Below, one piece after another: positions 18,222 through 26,604 of a stretch of DNA of 60,167 nt. A model generated the notes under the pieces. That model had not been told where the DNA came from. It saw only the letters and a program-made list of their open reading frames with translations, and ran no database searches. Each line of letters starts with the position of its first letter. Within the stretch, counting starts at the first letter, position 1. Made by a program: the position numbers and the translations under genes. Location: the NCBI GenBank assembly GCA_945787635.1, contig CALZIK010000025.1:1-60167 (forward strand). Direction: 5' to 3'. The DNA is from Thermoanaerobaculia bacterium (GTDB lineage Bacteria; Acidobacteriota; Thermoanaerobaculia; Multivoradales; JAHEKO01).

Positions 18222-18896
18222 TCAGAACGCGTCGGACTCGGGGTCCCAGAAAGGCCCTTCGAGGCCGATCTCGGCGAAGATCCGGCGCATTTCGGCCGGC
18301 TTCGGTCGATGCGCTTCGGGGCTCAACCGGTCGCCGTACCAGGCCAGAGCGAGACGCCACTGCTGCTCGAGAGTCACTACCGGGCGCTTGGGCAGGCCGC
18401 GCTCCAGGCACCAGGCTTCGACGTTTTCTTCCGACCGGAAGAAGAGCATGGTGCTTCATGTGTAGACGATGTCATCCCACCAGAGCGCGGCCGGCACCGC
18501 GTAATGCACAACGCACTCGTCTCCGAGGACCCTGCCGCCCCGAACCAGCAGTTGGAGCGGCTCGAGAGTCTGTTCGCACCGCGAGCGGATCTCGCCGTCC
18601 GAGTGGAGTGCCGCCGGGATGGCCAGGGCGTCCCAGGCGCAGTTGGCGAAATATTGCTTGCCAGCCACTTGCACGCGGTGCTGGGTCTCGACGCCCGAAA
18701 ACGGCGGCGCCATCCGGATGGTCTCCCCGTCCCCCTCGAGCACCAGAACCCGATTCGCGAACAGTCTCTGGTAGCCCTCACGAATCTCGTGCGAATCGCG
18801 GCCGGTGGCGGACGCCATCTCCTCCGCCGAGGGTGGCCGCGTGGTCTCGGCGGTGTGCCGGTAGATCGCCAGCTTGAGATCGGTATCCTGATCCAT
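18222..18896 (-). CDS. MerB-like (alkylmercury lyase fold) selenoprotein with in-frame TGA
   Basis: Two same-frame segments, 146 and 77 residues, are separated only by a TGA (18456-18458). Joined with selenocysteine they give a 224-residue protein of the size of the MerB-like family. The first part has an N-terminal winged-helix-like region and QYFANCAWDALAIPA, where Cys86 and Asp89 match MerB Cys96 and Asp99. The segment VYT-U147-STMLFFRS aligns with MerB CCHVHFFAS, which puts the TGA exactly on catalytic Cys159. A 7-bp hairpin with loop GGTC starts 12 bases after the TGA, as expected for a bacterial SECIS. The family cleaves carbon-mercury bonds in MerB; the substrate here is unknown. A nonsense mutation is the alternative explanation. 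Confidence 0.8.
18426..18443 (-). promoter_or_regulatory. Candidate bacterial SECIS hairpin
   Basis: In the mRNA, TTCTTCC and GGAAGAA form a perfect 7-bp stem around the loop GGTC. The stem begins 12 bases and the loop 19 bases after the in-frame TGA at 18456-18458. Bacterial SECIS elements sit immediately 3' of UGA with the apical loop about 16-37 bases away and a G in the first two loop positions; the well-studied E. coli fdhF loop also contains GGUC. Confidence 0.7.
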
Positions 18897-19034
18897 GGAG
18901 CGTCGGTGAATCCGCGGCCGATACTAGCGCAGCGCGGAGCAGGATCCTGAGTCGGCCGTTCTGACGAAGATTTTCTGACCGGAGCGCCAACCTTTGCTTG
19001 GAACGCCTGTATTTACTGACAGAAGGACAGAATC

Positions 19035-19850
19035 ATGCGTGATCGACGAGAACAGCTGATTTGGACCGAGCTCGATGGCGAGCTGAGCGAGGCCGAGGTC
19101 CGGGAGCTTGCTGAGCTTCGAGCGCCCGGCAAAGGCTCGGCGGAAGCCGACGAGCTCGAGGCCGAAATCCGTAGCCTGGCCGCCAGGCTCGACGAAGTCG
19201 AGTCGGTGGCCGCGCCTGCCGAGCTTCGGGGGAGTATTCTCGAAGCCGTCACTCGGCGCGGCGTCCAGGGCGGAGAGCAAAGCGGCGGACAAGCCTCGAT
19301 ACCCAGCCTGGGCCATTTTCCGGCCCGGATCCGGGCCGCGCCCGCCTGGACCAAATGGGCGGCCGTGGCGGCGGGGCTCTCGCTGGCGGTCGTCGCCCAT
19401 CAGATCGTCTTCGGACCCGGCCCCGAAGACACCGCCGGTTTGAGCGGAACGGTCCTGCCGGCGCCCTCGCCCGAAGACGGCTCGATCGCCCTGCCGAGCC
19501 CCACGGAGCTCGCCACGAGTATGGATTTTGTGCGACTCACCTCGCAGGGAAGCCGACTGACCGCCTCGTTTACACCCGGCGAGGGTGCCTTCACCTTCGC
19601 CTTTCGCGCGCCGGGTCTCGAGGTCGAGCACCTCGAATTTCAGGATGGCGCAACCGGCAGCCACGACCTCGATACCGATCAGCTCACCCTCCGGGTCCGA
19701 GGCCCGGGCCGGGCCGAGCTGGTCCTCGTTCTGGGCCACGCTGAACAGCCTTTTACATTCTCCGGCTTCGGCGACGGTATCCAGCCGTTCGAACGCGAGC
19801 TCTCTCTCGTAGCAGGGCACGCAGCCAACTTTCAAGGAGCCGATCGGTAG
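19035..19850 (+). CDS. Single-pass membrane protein, anti-sigma-like topology, unknown function
   Basis: The 271-residue protein has a cytoplasmic N-terminal region of about 110 residues (Glu/Leu/Ala-rich helices beginning EQLIWTELDGELSEAEVREL), one membrane segment (about 115-133) and a 130-residue outer region rich in beta strands. The N-terminal pattern of a short acidic DGELS helix before a single membrane span resembles anti-sigma factors, but there is no zinc-finger HxxxCxxC. AGAAGGACAG precedes the ATG. It sits 58 bp upstream of the nonapeptide-repeat gene, so the two are probably one operon and may act together. Family not recognised. Confidence 0.65.
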   Translation: MRDRREQLIWTELDGELSEAEVRELAELRAPGKGSAEADELEAEIRSLAARLDEVESVAAPAELRGSILEAVTRRGVQGGEQSGGQASIPSLGHFPARIRAAPAWTKWAAVAAGLSLAVVAHQIVFGPGPEDTAGLSGTVLPAPSPEDGSIALPSPTELATSMDFVRLTSQGSRLTASFTPGEGAFTFAFRAPGLEVEHLEFQDGATGSHDLDTDQLTLRVRGPGRAELVLVLGHAEQPFTFSGFGDGIQPFERELSLVAGHAANFQGADR

Positions 19851-19908
19851 TCAGATCATGTCGCCGGCAAAACAGCGACGCAGCACCAACCCTTTGGGAG
19901 GAGCCAAC

Positions 19909-21027
19909 ATGAGCAGCGAAAGCAAGAACAGCAAGTTTCTGTGGATCGCGATCGGAGCCGCAGTGCTCGCGGGCGCGATCTATTTTTCCGGTGTCATGCC
20001 ATCGGAGACAGACGTGTCCGGCACCATCAGCGGCGTCGAGCCGGCCCAGAAGTATCAGGAGGCGCCCGACGTTACCGCCGAGCTCGATGGCGAAGAGGCG
20101 CAGAGCTTCCTCAACAGCCACGAGTTCCAGGCGCTGGTCGAGAGCCAGGAGATGCGCGAAGCGCTGGCCAGGGACGAGCTCAGAAGCCTCTTCGCCAGGG
20201 ATGAGTTCAGGAATCTCTTCGCTCGCGACGAGTTTCGGAACCTCTTCGCTCGCGACGAGTTCCGCGATCTCTTCGCCCGCGACGAGTTCAGGAACCTCTT
20301 CGCCCGCGACGAGTTTAGGAACTTGTTCGCCCGCGACGAGTTCAGGAACTTGTTCGCTCGCGACGAGTTCCGTGATCTCTTCGCCAGAGACGAGTTCAGG
20401 AACCTCTTCGCCCGCGACGAGTTCCGTGATCTCTTTGCCCGCGACGAGTTCCGAACGTTCCTCTCGAGAGACGAGTTCCGCGATCTTCTCGCTCGGGATG
20501 AGTTCCGCGATCTCTTCGCCAGAGACGAGTTGCGCGATCTCTTTGCCCGTGACGAGTTCCGGGACCTCTTTTCGCGCGACGAGTTCCGCGACCTGATCGC
20601 CCGCGATGAGTTTAGAAACCTGATGGCACGTGACGAGTTCAGGAACTTGATGGCACGTGACGAGTTTCGCAATCTCTTCGCTCGGGACGAGTTCAGAGAT
20701 CTTTTCGCTCGCGACGAGTTCCGGAGTCTCTTCGCCCGAGACGAGTTTCGAAACCTAATGGCACGTGACGAGTTCAGAAGTCTCTTCGCTCGTGACGAGT
20801 TCCGCAGCCTCTTCGCCCGCGACGAGTTCCGGGACCTCTTTTCCCGCGACGAGTTTCGCAACCTTTTCGCCCGCGACGAGTTCCGCGACCTCTTCGCCCG
20901 GGACGAGTTCCGGAATCTCTTCGCCCGCGACGAGTTCCGGAACCTTCTCGCCCGCGACGAGTTCCGGGACCTTTTCGCGCGAAACGAGTTCCACTCGATG
21001 ATGCGGGACGAGCTGCGTGCGAGGTAG
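19909..21027 (+). CDS. Membrane-anchored nonapeptide (RDEFRNLFA) repeat protein
   Basis: The start at 19909 is supported by GGGAGGAG. The 372-residue protein has one membrane segment (about 10-28), a 55-residue linker, and then about 31 tandem nine-residue units from residue 88 to the end. Consensus is R-D-E-F-R-[ND]-L-F-A; positions 6 and 8 vary (N/D/S, F/M/I/L). Two degenerate units (HEFQALVES, QEMREALA) precede the perfect array. The DNA units of 27 bp differ mainly at third positions, which suggests selection on the protein sequence. Eighteen residues equal five alpha-helical turns, so alternate units would show opposite faces of a helix. I do not recognise the family. The topology predicts the repeat region outside the inner membrane. 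Confidence 0.85.
   Translation: MSSESKNSKFLWIAIGAAVLAGAIYFSGVMPSETDVSGTISGVEPAQKYQEAPDVTAELDGEEAQSFLNSHEFQALVESQEMREALARDELRSLFARDEFRNLFARDEFRNLFARDEFRDLFARDEFRNLFARDEFRNLFARDEFRNLFARDEFRDLFARDEFRNLFARDEFRDLFARDEFRTFLSRDEFRDLLARDEFRDLFARDELRDLFARDEFRDLFSRDEFRDLIARDEFRNLMARDEFRNLMARDEFRNLFARDEFRDLFARDEFRSLFARDEFRNLMARDEFRSLFARDEFRSLFARDEFRDLFSRDEFRNLFARDEFRDLFARDEFRNLFARDEFRNLLARDEFRDLFARNEFHSMMRDELRAR
20170..21024 (+). repeat. 27-bp coding tandem repeat array, about 31 units
   Basis: The array encodes the RDEFRNLFA units of the gene at 19909-21027. Individual units keep the GACGAGTT core of the Asp-Glu-Phe codons but differ in codon choice at Arg, Leu, Phe and Ala. Because 27 is a multiple of three, several other frames also stay open, including a 387-codon reverse frame that is not a gene. 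Confidence 0.9.
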
Positions 21028-21081
21028 GTTAGGACCCTGAAGAAGCTTCCTCCGTTCTCAACGGAACAGTCAGACTTCCAA

Positions 21082-21124
21082 AACCAGGCGGAGATGCGAC
21101 TTTCGCATCTCCGCCTGGTTTTTT
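21082..21124 (+). terminator. Strong rho-independent terminator overlapping the next start codon
   Basis: A perfect 18-bp stem (21082-21099 with 21103-21120) around the loop CTT is followed by a T-run; the last two stem bases plus four more give six T. It lies 55 bp after the stop of the repeat-protein gene. The only ATG that gives the downstream gene a signal peptide (21094) lies inside the left arm, so the hairpin may also control that gene. Confidence 0.9.
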
Positions 21125-24054
21125 GCGCGCATCTGTGGGCGTTCCTGGGTCTTGGCGCCCTGGTGACGTCACCGGTGACAGCCATCGAGCTCGAGTCCCG
21201 CCAGTCGGACTCGATCAATATCGTCTACGCCGGCCCGCTTTTTGCCTACCTGATCCCGCATATCGCGGCCTGTTCCGAGAACGCGCTCGCCTTCCACCGC
21301 GAGCTCTACGGCTACACGCCCTCCGAGGACGTGACCATCTTCCTCGAGGATTTCTCGGACTTCGGCAACGGCGGCGCGGACACCGTGCCCACCAACCGGG
21401 TCAAGCTGCACGTGGCGCCGTTCAACTACATCTACGACACGATTCCGGCGATCGACCGCATGTTCTGGATGGCCAACCACGAGCTGGCGCATGTCGCCAC
21501 CATGGACCAGGGCGCCGGCCGCGACCTGGCCTGGCGCCGGTTCTTCCAGGGCAAGGTGCTGCCCACGGCCGACAACCCGCTCTCGATCGGATACAACTAC
21601 CTCACCAACCCACGCTGGAGCTCGCCCCGCTGGTACCGCGAGGGCATCGCGGTGAACCTCGAGACCTGGATGTCGGGAGGCGTCGGCCGGGTCATGGGCG
21701 CCTATGACGAAATGGTGTTTCGCAGCAAGGTTCAGGGAGACGGCCATTTCTACGATCTGGTCGGGCTCGAATCCGAAGGCGCGGCGATCGACTTCCAGGT
21801 CGGCGTCAACGCCTATCTCTACGGCGCCCGCTTCATGGCTTACCTTTCGTACCAGTACGGACCCGAGAAGCTGATCGAGTGGACCCGGCGCGGGCCCGAC
21901 ACCCGCGCTCACTTCCTGACGCAGTTTCGCCATGTCTACGGCGCCGAGCTGGCGGATGAGTGGCGCCGCTGGATCGAGTTCGAAAAAGCCTGGCAAACCG
22001 GCAACCTCGAGCGAATCGCCCAACACCCCACGACCTCTTTCGTGGCGCTCTCGGACGTGCCGTTGGGCTCGGTCTCCAAGGCTTTTCTCGACGCCGACTC
22101 CGGCAAGATCCTGGTCGCGGTGCGTTACCCGGGCCAGTTCGCCCACATCGCGGCGCTCGATCCCGAGACCGGCGAGCTCAAGAAGCTCGCCAACGTCCGG
22201 GGCCCTGCCCTCTTTTACGTCACCTCGATGGCCTTCGACCCCGGCGGCCGGACGGTTTTCTTCACCACCGACAACAACGGCTGGCGCGATCTCAACGCGC
22301 TCGACGTCGCCACCGGAAAGACCCGCAGACTGATGAAGGACGCCCGAGTCGGCGACCTGGCGTTCAACCGGCAAGACCGTTCGCTCTGGGGAGTGCGGCA
22401 CATGAACGGAATCTCCACCGTGGTGCGAATGCCCGCTCCGTATGCCGAGTGGGAGCAGGTCCATTCGTGGCCCTACGGCAGCGACATCTACGAGATCGAC
22501 ATCTCTCCTGACGGCAAGCTGCTCGCAGGCTCGATCGCCGAGGCCGACGGCACCCAGCGGCTCGTGGCCTTCGAAGTCGCAACAATGCTCGAGGCCGAGA
22601 TCGAAGAAACCACCCTATTCGACTTCGAGACCGCCTCGCCGGCCAACTTCACCTTCTCACCGGACGGCCGCTATCTCTACGGCACGTCCTATTACTCCGG
22701 CGTCTCCAACGTCTACCGCTATGACCTCGTCGAAGACGATATGAGCGCGCTGTCGAATGCCGAAACCGGATTCTTCCGGCCGGTGCCCCTGAACGACCAA
22801 GAGCTTCTGGTGTTCAACTACTCGGGCGACGGGCTCTCACCGGGCACGATTCCGAATCGGGTGGTCGACCGGGTCAGCGCCATTCGTTTCCTGGGCCAGG
22901 GAATCGTGGAGAAACACCCGATCGTGCGCGAGTGGAAGGCAGCCTCGCCGTCATCGCTGAACATCGCCGAAATGACCACCGAAGGTTCGTATCGCGCCGG
23001 CGCCAGCCTGCGGCTCCGGTCCGTTTACCCGATCGTGGAAGGCTACAAGGACTCGGCGGCCTACGGCCTGCGCATGAGCTTCTCGGACGCGCTCAACCTC
23101 ACCGGCATCGACCTCACCACCTCGTTCACCCCCGACGACGAGGAGCTCAGCTCGAGTGAGCAGATTCACGCCGTTCTCGAGTTTCACCACTGGAACTGGG
23201 ACGTCACGGCGAAATGGAACGGCGGCGACTTCTACGACCTTTTCGGACCGACCAAGCGCAGCCGCGAAGGCTACTCTCTGGGCATCGGATACACCAAGAC
23301 CCTGGCCAACGACGAGGCCTGGGCCTGGCGCATCCGACCCGAGGTCGCGTACTACGGGGATCTCGAGGTCCTGCCGGATTACCAGAATGTCGGCGCCACC
23401 TCGGACGAGTTGATCAACGCCAGCGTCGAGCTCGACTACGAGTATTTGAGAAAGTCGCTGGGATCGGTCGAGCACGAGGCGGGCACGCGATGGCGGATCA
23501 TCGCCGACGGCAATTATGCGGACTCGAACCTCGAGCCCCTGCTTCTGACCAGCTTCGACAAGGGCTGGCTCACCGCTCTCGATCACTCCTCGCTGTGGTT
23601 GCGCGCGTCGGCCGGGCAGTCCTTCGGCGACGAGACCAGTCCATTCGGACAGTTTTTCCTCGGCGGCTTCGGCAACAACTACGTGGACCACCGCTCCGAG
23701 CAGCGCTACCGCGAGTGGTTCGCGTTCCCGGGCGTCGAGCTCAACGAAATCGGGGGCAAGAACTACCTCAAGGCGATGCTCGAGTGGAACCTGCCGCCGA
23801 TTCGATTTCGCAATGTCGGGGTACCCTCTTTGTACCTCAACTGGGTGCGCCTGTCGTTGTTTGGCGGCGCCGTACGAACCAACTTCGACGACTCGGTCCT
23901 GCGGCGCGATTGGACCAATCTCGGCGCCCAGCTCGACCTCAGGGTCGTGCTGTTCTCGGATCTCACCTCGACCCTGTCGATCGGCTACGCGAGCGCCGAG
24001 GAGCGCGACGGCGGATCGAGCGACGAGTTCATGATCTCGCTCAAGATCCTCTGA
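21094..24054 (+). CDS. Peptidase-MA-like / TolB-propeller / outer-membrane beta-barrel protein
   Basis: The 986 residues read as: signal peptide (hydrophobic 12-28, cleavage after SPVTA), a gluzincin-type metallopeptidase-like domain (about 30-290) with zinc motif HELAHVA and downstream Glu in YREGIAVNLE, a beta-propeller region (about 300-640) with repeats such as FSPDGRYLYG and ISPDGKLLAG, and a C-terminal region (about 640-986) of alternating strands ending in ISLKIL, typical of a BamA/surface-antigen-like outer-membrane barrel. It is probably an outer-membrane protein with a periplasmic protease-like domain. The start is odd: the ATG lies in the terminator stem with GGAG only one base away; the next in-frame GTG (21163) would remove the signal peptide. 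Confidence 0.78.
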   Translation: MRLSHLRLVFCAHLWAFLGLGALVTSPVTAIELESRQSDSINIVYAGPLFAYLIPHIAACSENALAFHRELYGYTPSEDVTIFLEDFSDFGNGGADTVPTNRVKLHVAPFNYIYDTIPAIDRMFWMANHELAHVATMDQGAGRDLAWRRFFQGKVLPTADNPLSIGYNYLTNPRWSSPRWYREGIAVNLETWMSGGVGRVMGAYDEMVFRSKVQGDGHFYDLVGLESEGAAIDFQVGVNAYLYGARFMAYLSYQYGPEKLIEWTRRGPDTRAHFLTQFRHVYGAELADEWRRWIEFEKAWQTGNLERIAQHPTTSFVALSDVPLGSVSKAFLDADSGKILVAVRYPGQFAHIAALDPETGELKKLANVRGPALFYVTSMAFDPGGRTVFFTTDNNGWRDLNALDVATGKTRRLMKDARVGDLAFNRQDRSLWGVRHMNGISTVVRMPAPYAEWEQVHSWPYGSDIYEIDISPDGKLLAGSIAEADGTQRLVAFEVATMLEAEIEETTLFDFETASPANFTFSPDGRYLYGTSYYSGVSNVYRYDLVEDDMSALSNAETGFFRPVPLNDQELLVFNYSGDGLSPGTIPNRVVDRVSAIRFLGQGIVEKHPIVREWKAASPSSLNIAEMTTEGSYRAGASLRLRSVYPIVEGYKDSAAYGLRMSFSDALNLTGIDLTTSFTPDDEELSSSEQIHAVLEFHHWNWDVTAKWNGGDFYDLFGPTKRSREGYSLGIGYTKTLANDEAWAWRIRPEVAYYGDLEVLPDYQNVGATSDELINASVELDYEYLRKSLGSVEHEAGTRWRIIADGNYADSNLEPLLLTSFDKGWLTALDHSSLWLRASAGQSFGDETSPFGQFFLGGFGNNYVDHRSEQRYREWFAFPGVELNEIGGKNYLKAMLEWNLPPIRFRNVGVPSLYLNWVRLSLFGGAVRTNFDDSVLRRDWTNLGAQLDLRVVLFSDLTSTLSIGYASAEERDGGSSDEFMISLKIL

Positions 24055-24132
24055 GCCGCGCCTCCGTAACCGGCCTCCCCCAAGCGACCCGGCTACCGGT
24101 CTACCCGGAACCCGGGCTGGTAGAGTTCCAAG

Positions 24133-25815
24133 GTGCTTCGCATCGTGGTCGCCTCGGATTCGGGCGGGTCTTTTTCCAGAGAGCTCGCCGAGGAACGGCT
24201 GACGATCGGCAGGTCGAGCACCGCGGGGTTGACCCTCGATGACCGGTTTCTCTCTCGCGAGCATGCCGTCTTGCTTCGCGATAATGACGAGCTCGTGATC
24301 GATGACCTCGAGTCCCGCAACGGCACGACCGTCAATGATGTCCGGATCGCGGGACCGACCCGGTTGCAACCGGGAGACCGAGTCGGCCTGGGCCGCTACA
24401 CCCTGACCGTCGCGCCCGCGACGACGACCGGGGCCGACGCCGCACACGCCCTGTCTGACTCGCTCGAGGCCAGCATCCTGATACCCGCCTCGAGGCTCCT
24501 GGAACAGGGCTTCGACTTCGCCACACCCGGTGCGAGCGTTCCGCAGGGGGCGGTGAATGAGCTCGAGCGCTATCTCGAGCGCCTGCGGCTGCTCGACGAG
24601 GTGCACCGGTCACTCGCCCGATCTATCTCTCTCGATGAGCTCCTCGAACTGATCCTCGACCGCGTCTTCGATCACCTCGGGCCCGAAGAAGGCGTCGTCG
24701 TCCTCAAACGGGAAGGCGGCACGTACGAGATCGTGGCTCGCCGGAGAGTCCCGGGGCTCGCCGGAAACACCTTCTACTCCGAGACCCTGATTCGGGAGGT
24801 CGCCGTCAAGCGCCAGGGCGCGCTGGTGCTGGACGCCCAGACCGACCAGCGCTTTGCCGAGGCCGCGAGCATTCTGGGCTCCGGGGTGAGGAGCATCGTA
24901 GCCGCACCGCTCGCGGTAGACGACGAGAGTCTGGGCATGATCGCGATGAGCTCGCGCCTGAGCGAGAGGCAGTTCGAGGAAAGAGATCTCGAGCTGCTCG
25001 GGTCTCTGGCCTCTGTAGCGGCACTGCGAATACGTAACGTCGGCCTCGCCGTTCAAGCCGCCGAACGGCAGAAGCTCGAGGCCGAGGTCGCGCTCGCCAG
25101 AACGATTCAGGAGGAGCTCCTGCCGGCCGAGCTGCCCGAGGTTCCCGGGTACGAGGTCGTGGGAATCAACCGTCCCTCACGCGGAGTCTCGGGGGATCTC
25201 TACCAGGTCGTCGAGACCGATTCACAGGGCAATTTCTATTTCCTGCTCTACGACGTCTCGGGCAAGGGTCTCGCCGCCGCCCTCCTAACCGCGACGATCG
25301 ACGCCCTCGCGGCGGCTCCGATCGCCAATGATCTGCCGGTAGACCGCCTGTTTACCCTGATCAACACGCGCCTGGAGCGGCGAACCTCGGCGGATCGTTT
25401 CGCGACGGCATTCGCTGCCCGAATGAGCACCGCAACAGGCCTGATCGAATACGCGAGCGCGGGACACAACCCGGCACTTCTGGTTCGATCCTCCGGTGCG
25501 CCGGAGCGCCTGCCCCGGACCGGCCTGCCGCTGGGCGTCATGACCGATGGCCGGTACGAAGCTCGAGAGCTCGAGCTCGCCGGCGGCGACCTTCTGGTGG
25601 TCTATACCGACGGCATCACCGAGGCCGCGAACCGGCAGACCGACGAGTACGGCCTCGACCGGCTGGAGCAGGTTTGCGCGCAAAACCGAGACCTTCCGAT
25701 CGAACGCATCGCCGCCGCCATCGAGCTGGATGTCGCCCAGTTCGCGGCCGGCGTGCCCTTCGAGGACGATCAAACGCTGCTGCTTCTTCGGCGATCGCCA
25801 CCGGGGCCGATGTGA
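24133..25815 (+). CDS. FHA-GAF-PP2C (SpoIIE/RsbU-type) serine phosphatase
   Basis: A 560-residue cytoplasmic phosphatase with a GTG start. Domains: FHA at 1-95 with LTIGRSS, FLSREH and SRNGTTVNDV (phosphothreonine reader); GAF at about 165-310; PP2C/SpoIIE at about 340-555 with metal-site motifs GVSGDLY, LYDVSGKG, VVYTDGITE and FEDDQT. In partner-switching systems such phosphatases dephosphorylate the STAS anti-anti-sigma protein. The two genes directly downstream encode the RsbW-like kinase and the STAS protein, so that role is well supported by context. The FHA input suggests control by a Ser/Thr kinase that is not in this window. Confidence 0.9.
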   Translation: MLRIVVASDSGGSFSRELAEERLTIGRSSTAGLTLDDRFLSREHAVLLRDNDELVIDDLESRNGTTVNDVRIAGPTRLQPGDRVGLGRYTLTVAPATTTGADAAHALSDSLEASILIPASRLLEQGFDFATPGASVPQGAVNELERYLERLRLLDEVHRSLARSISLDELLELILDRVFDHLGPEEGVVVLKREGGTYEIVARRRVPGLAGNTFYSETLIREVAVKRQGALVLDAQTDQRFAEAASILGSGVRSIVAAPLAVDDESLGMIAMSSRLSERQFEERDLELLGSLASVAALRIRNVGLAVQAAERQKLEAEVALARTIQEELLPAELPEVPGYEVVGINRPSRGVSGDLYQVVETDSQGNFYFLLYDVSGKGLAAALLTATIDALAAAPIANDLPVDRLFTLINTRLERRTSADRFATAFAARMSTATGLIEYASAGHNPALLVRSSGAPERLPRTGLPLGVMTDGRYEARELELAGGDLLVVYTDGITEAANRQTDEYGLDRLEQVCAQNRDLPIERIAAAIELDVAQFAAGVPFEDDQTLLLLRRSPPGPM

Positions 25816-25869
25816 CCCGCATGGTAATATCATCGAAACGGTACGACTCGGGGGAGTGAAGGAGGCCGG

Positions 25870-26286
25870 GTGGCGACTCTGCAAGGTGAGTTTCCACGGA
25901 AGCTATCCGCATTACGCGGGCTCCTGGACTTTCTCGGCAGTACGCTGGAAGAACACGCAGTGGATCAAGCATCGATTTTCTGGACTCAACTGGCGGCCGA
26001 AGAGATATTCACCAATATGGTCCGGCACAATCGTTCGACCGGCAACCGGATCGCACTCCACCTCGAAGTGTCCGCCGACGCGGTGACGACGCAACTCACG
26101 GACTACGGCGCCGAAGCCTTCGACCCGAACTCGGTACCGGCGGTGGACCCAACTCTCACCGCCGCCGAGCGCACGCCGGGCGGGCTGGGCGTCTTCATCG
26201 TGCGCTCCAAAATGGACGAAGTCGACTACCGCCACGACAACGGTAACATGACGGTCACCATGACCAAGTATCGGCCCATCTCGTGA
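25870..26286 (+). CDS. RsbW-like anti-sigma serine kinase (HATPase)
   Basis: The 138-residue protein starts at GTG 25870 after AAGGAGG. It has the GHKL ATPase N-box AAEEIFTNMVRH, the Asp of LTDYGAEAFDP and a Gly-rich GGLGVFIVRSKMDEV lid, the pattern of RsbW/SpoIIAB kinases. Such kinases phosphorylate a STAS partner on Ser and bind either it or a target protein. Its stop overlaps the STAS gene start (GTGA), so the pair are translationally coupled. Confidence 0.88.
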   Translation: MATLQGEFPRKLSALRGLLDFLGSTLEEHAVDQASIFWTQLAAEEIFTNMVRHNRSTGNRIALHLEVSADAVTTQLTDYGAEAFDPNSVPAVDPTLTAAERTPGGLGVFIVRSKMDEVDYRHDNGNMTVTMTKYRPIS

Positions 26287-26576
26287 CCGACACCTTCCAA
26301 GCTTCCTGGCCGTCGGATGACGTCGTTTCACTCAGCGGCCGCTTCGACGCGTCCCAGGCCGCCACGGCGGAAGCGGTCCTGGCCCGAGCCGAGTCCTCGA
26401 TCACGGTCGATTTCTCCAAGCTCGTCTATATCTCGAGCGCTGGAATCGGGACACTGCTGGCGGCGCACAAACGACTTCAAGAGCGTGGTTGCTCTCTCAA
26501 ACTCGTGAACCTGAACGACCATATTCGCGAGCTCTTCGAACTAGCGGGATTCGACATGGTTTTTGAGATCGAATAG
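26283..26576 (+). CDS. STAS-domain anti-anti-sigma factor (RsbV-like)
   Basis: The 97-residue protein is a single STAS domain with the core VVSLSGRFDA and the phosphorylation loop KLVYISSAGIGTLLAA, whose Ser is the expected target of the kinase encoded just upstream. The GTG start overlaps the kinase stop by four bases. It should cycle between phosphorylated (kinase) and free (phosphatase) forms to switch a downstream partner, for which the ECF sigma factor encoded next is a candidate. Confidence 0.9.
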   Translation: MTDTFQASWPSDDVVSLSGRFDASQAATAEAVLARAESSITVDFSKLVYISSAGIGTLLAAHKRLQERGCSLKLVNLNDHIRELFELAGFDMVFEIE

Positions 26577-26604
26577 GAGACCGGGAACCAACCGCGAACG
26601 TGCC

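Noticed and set aside
18222-18449. Separate 75-residue gene starting at ATG 18449
   Set aside because: It is the in-frame C-terminal part of the MerB-like protein; the family contains this segment and no ribosome site precedes the ATG.
20055-21218. Long reverse-strand frame (387 codons, Arg/Ser-rich) through the nonapeptide array
   Set aside because: A 27-bp repeat keeps other frames open; the reverse protein is low complexity and has no ribosome site.
24055-24132. GC-rich dyads after the outer-membrane protein gene as a terminator
   Set aside because: The dyads are imperfect and no T-run follows.
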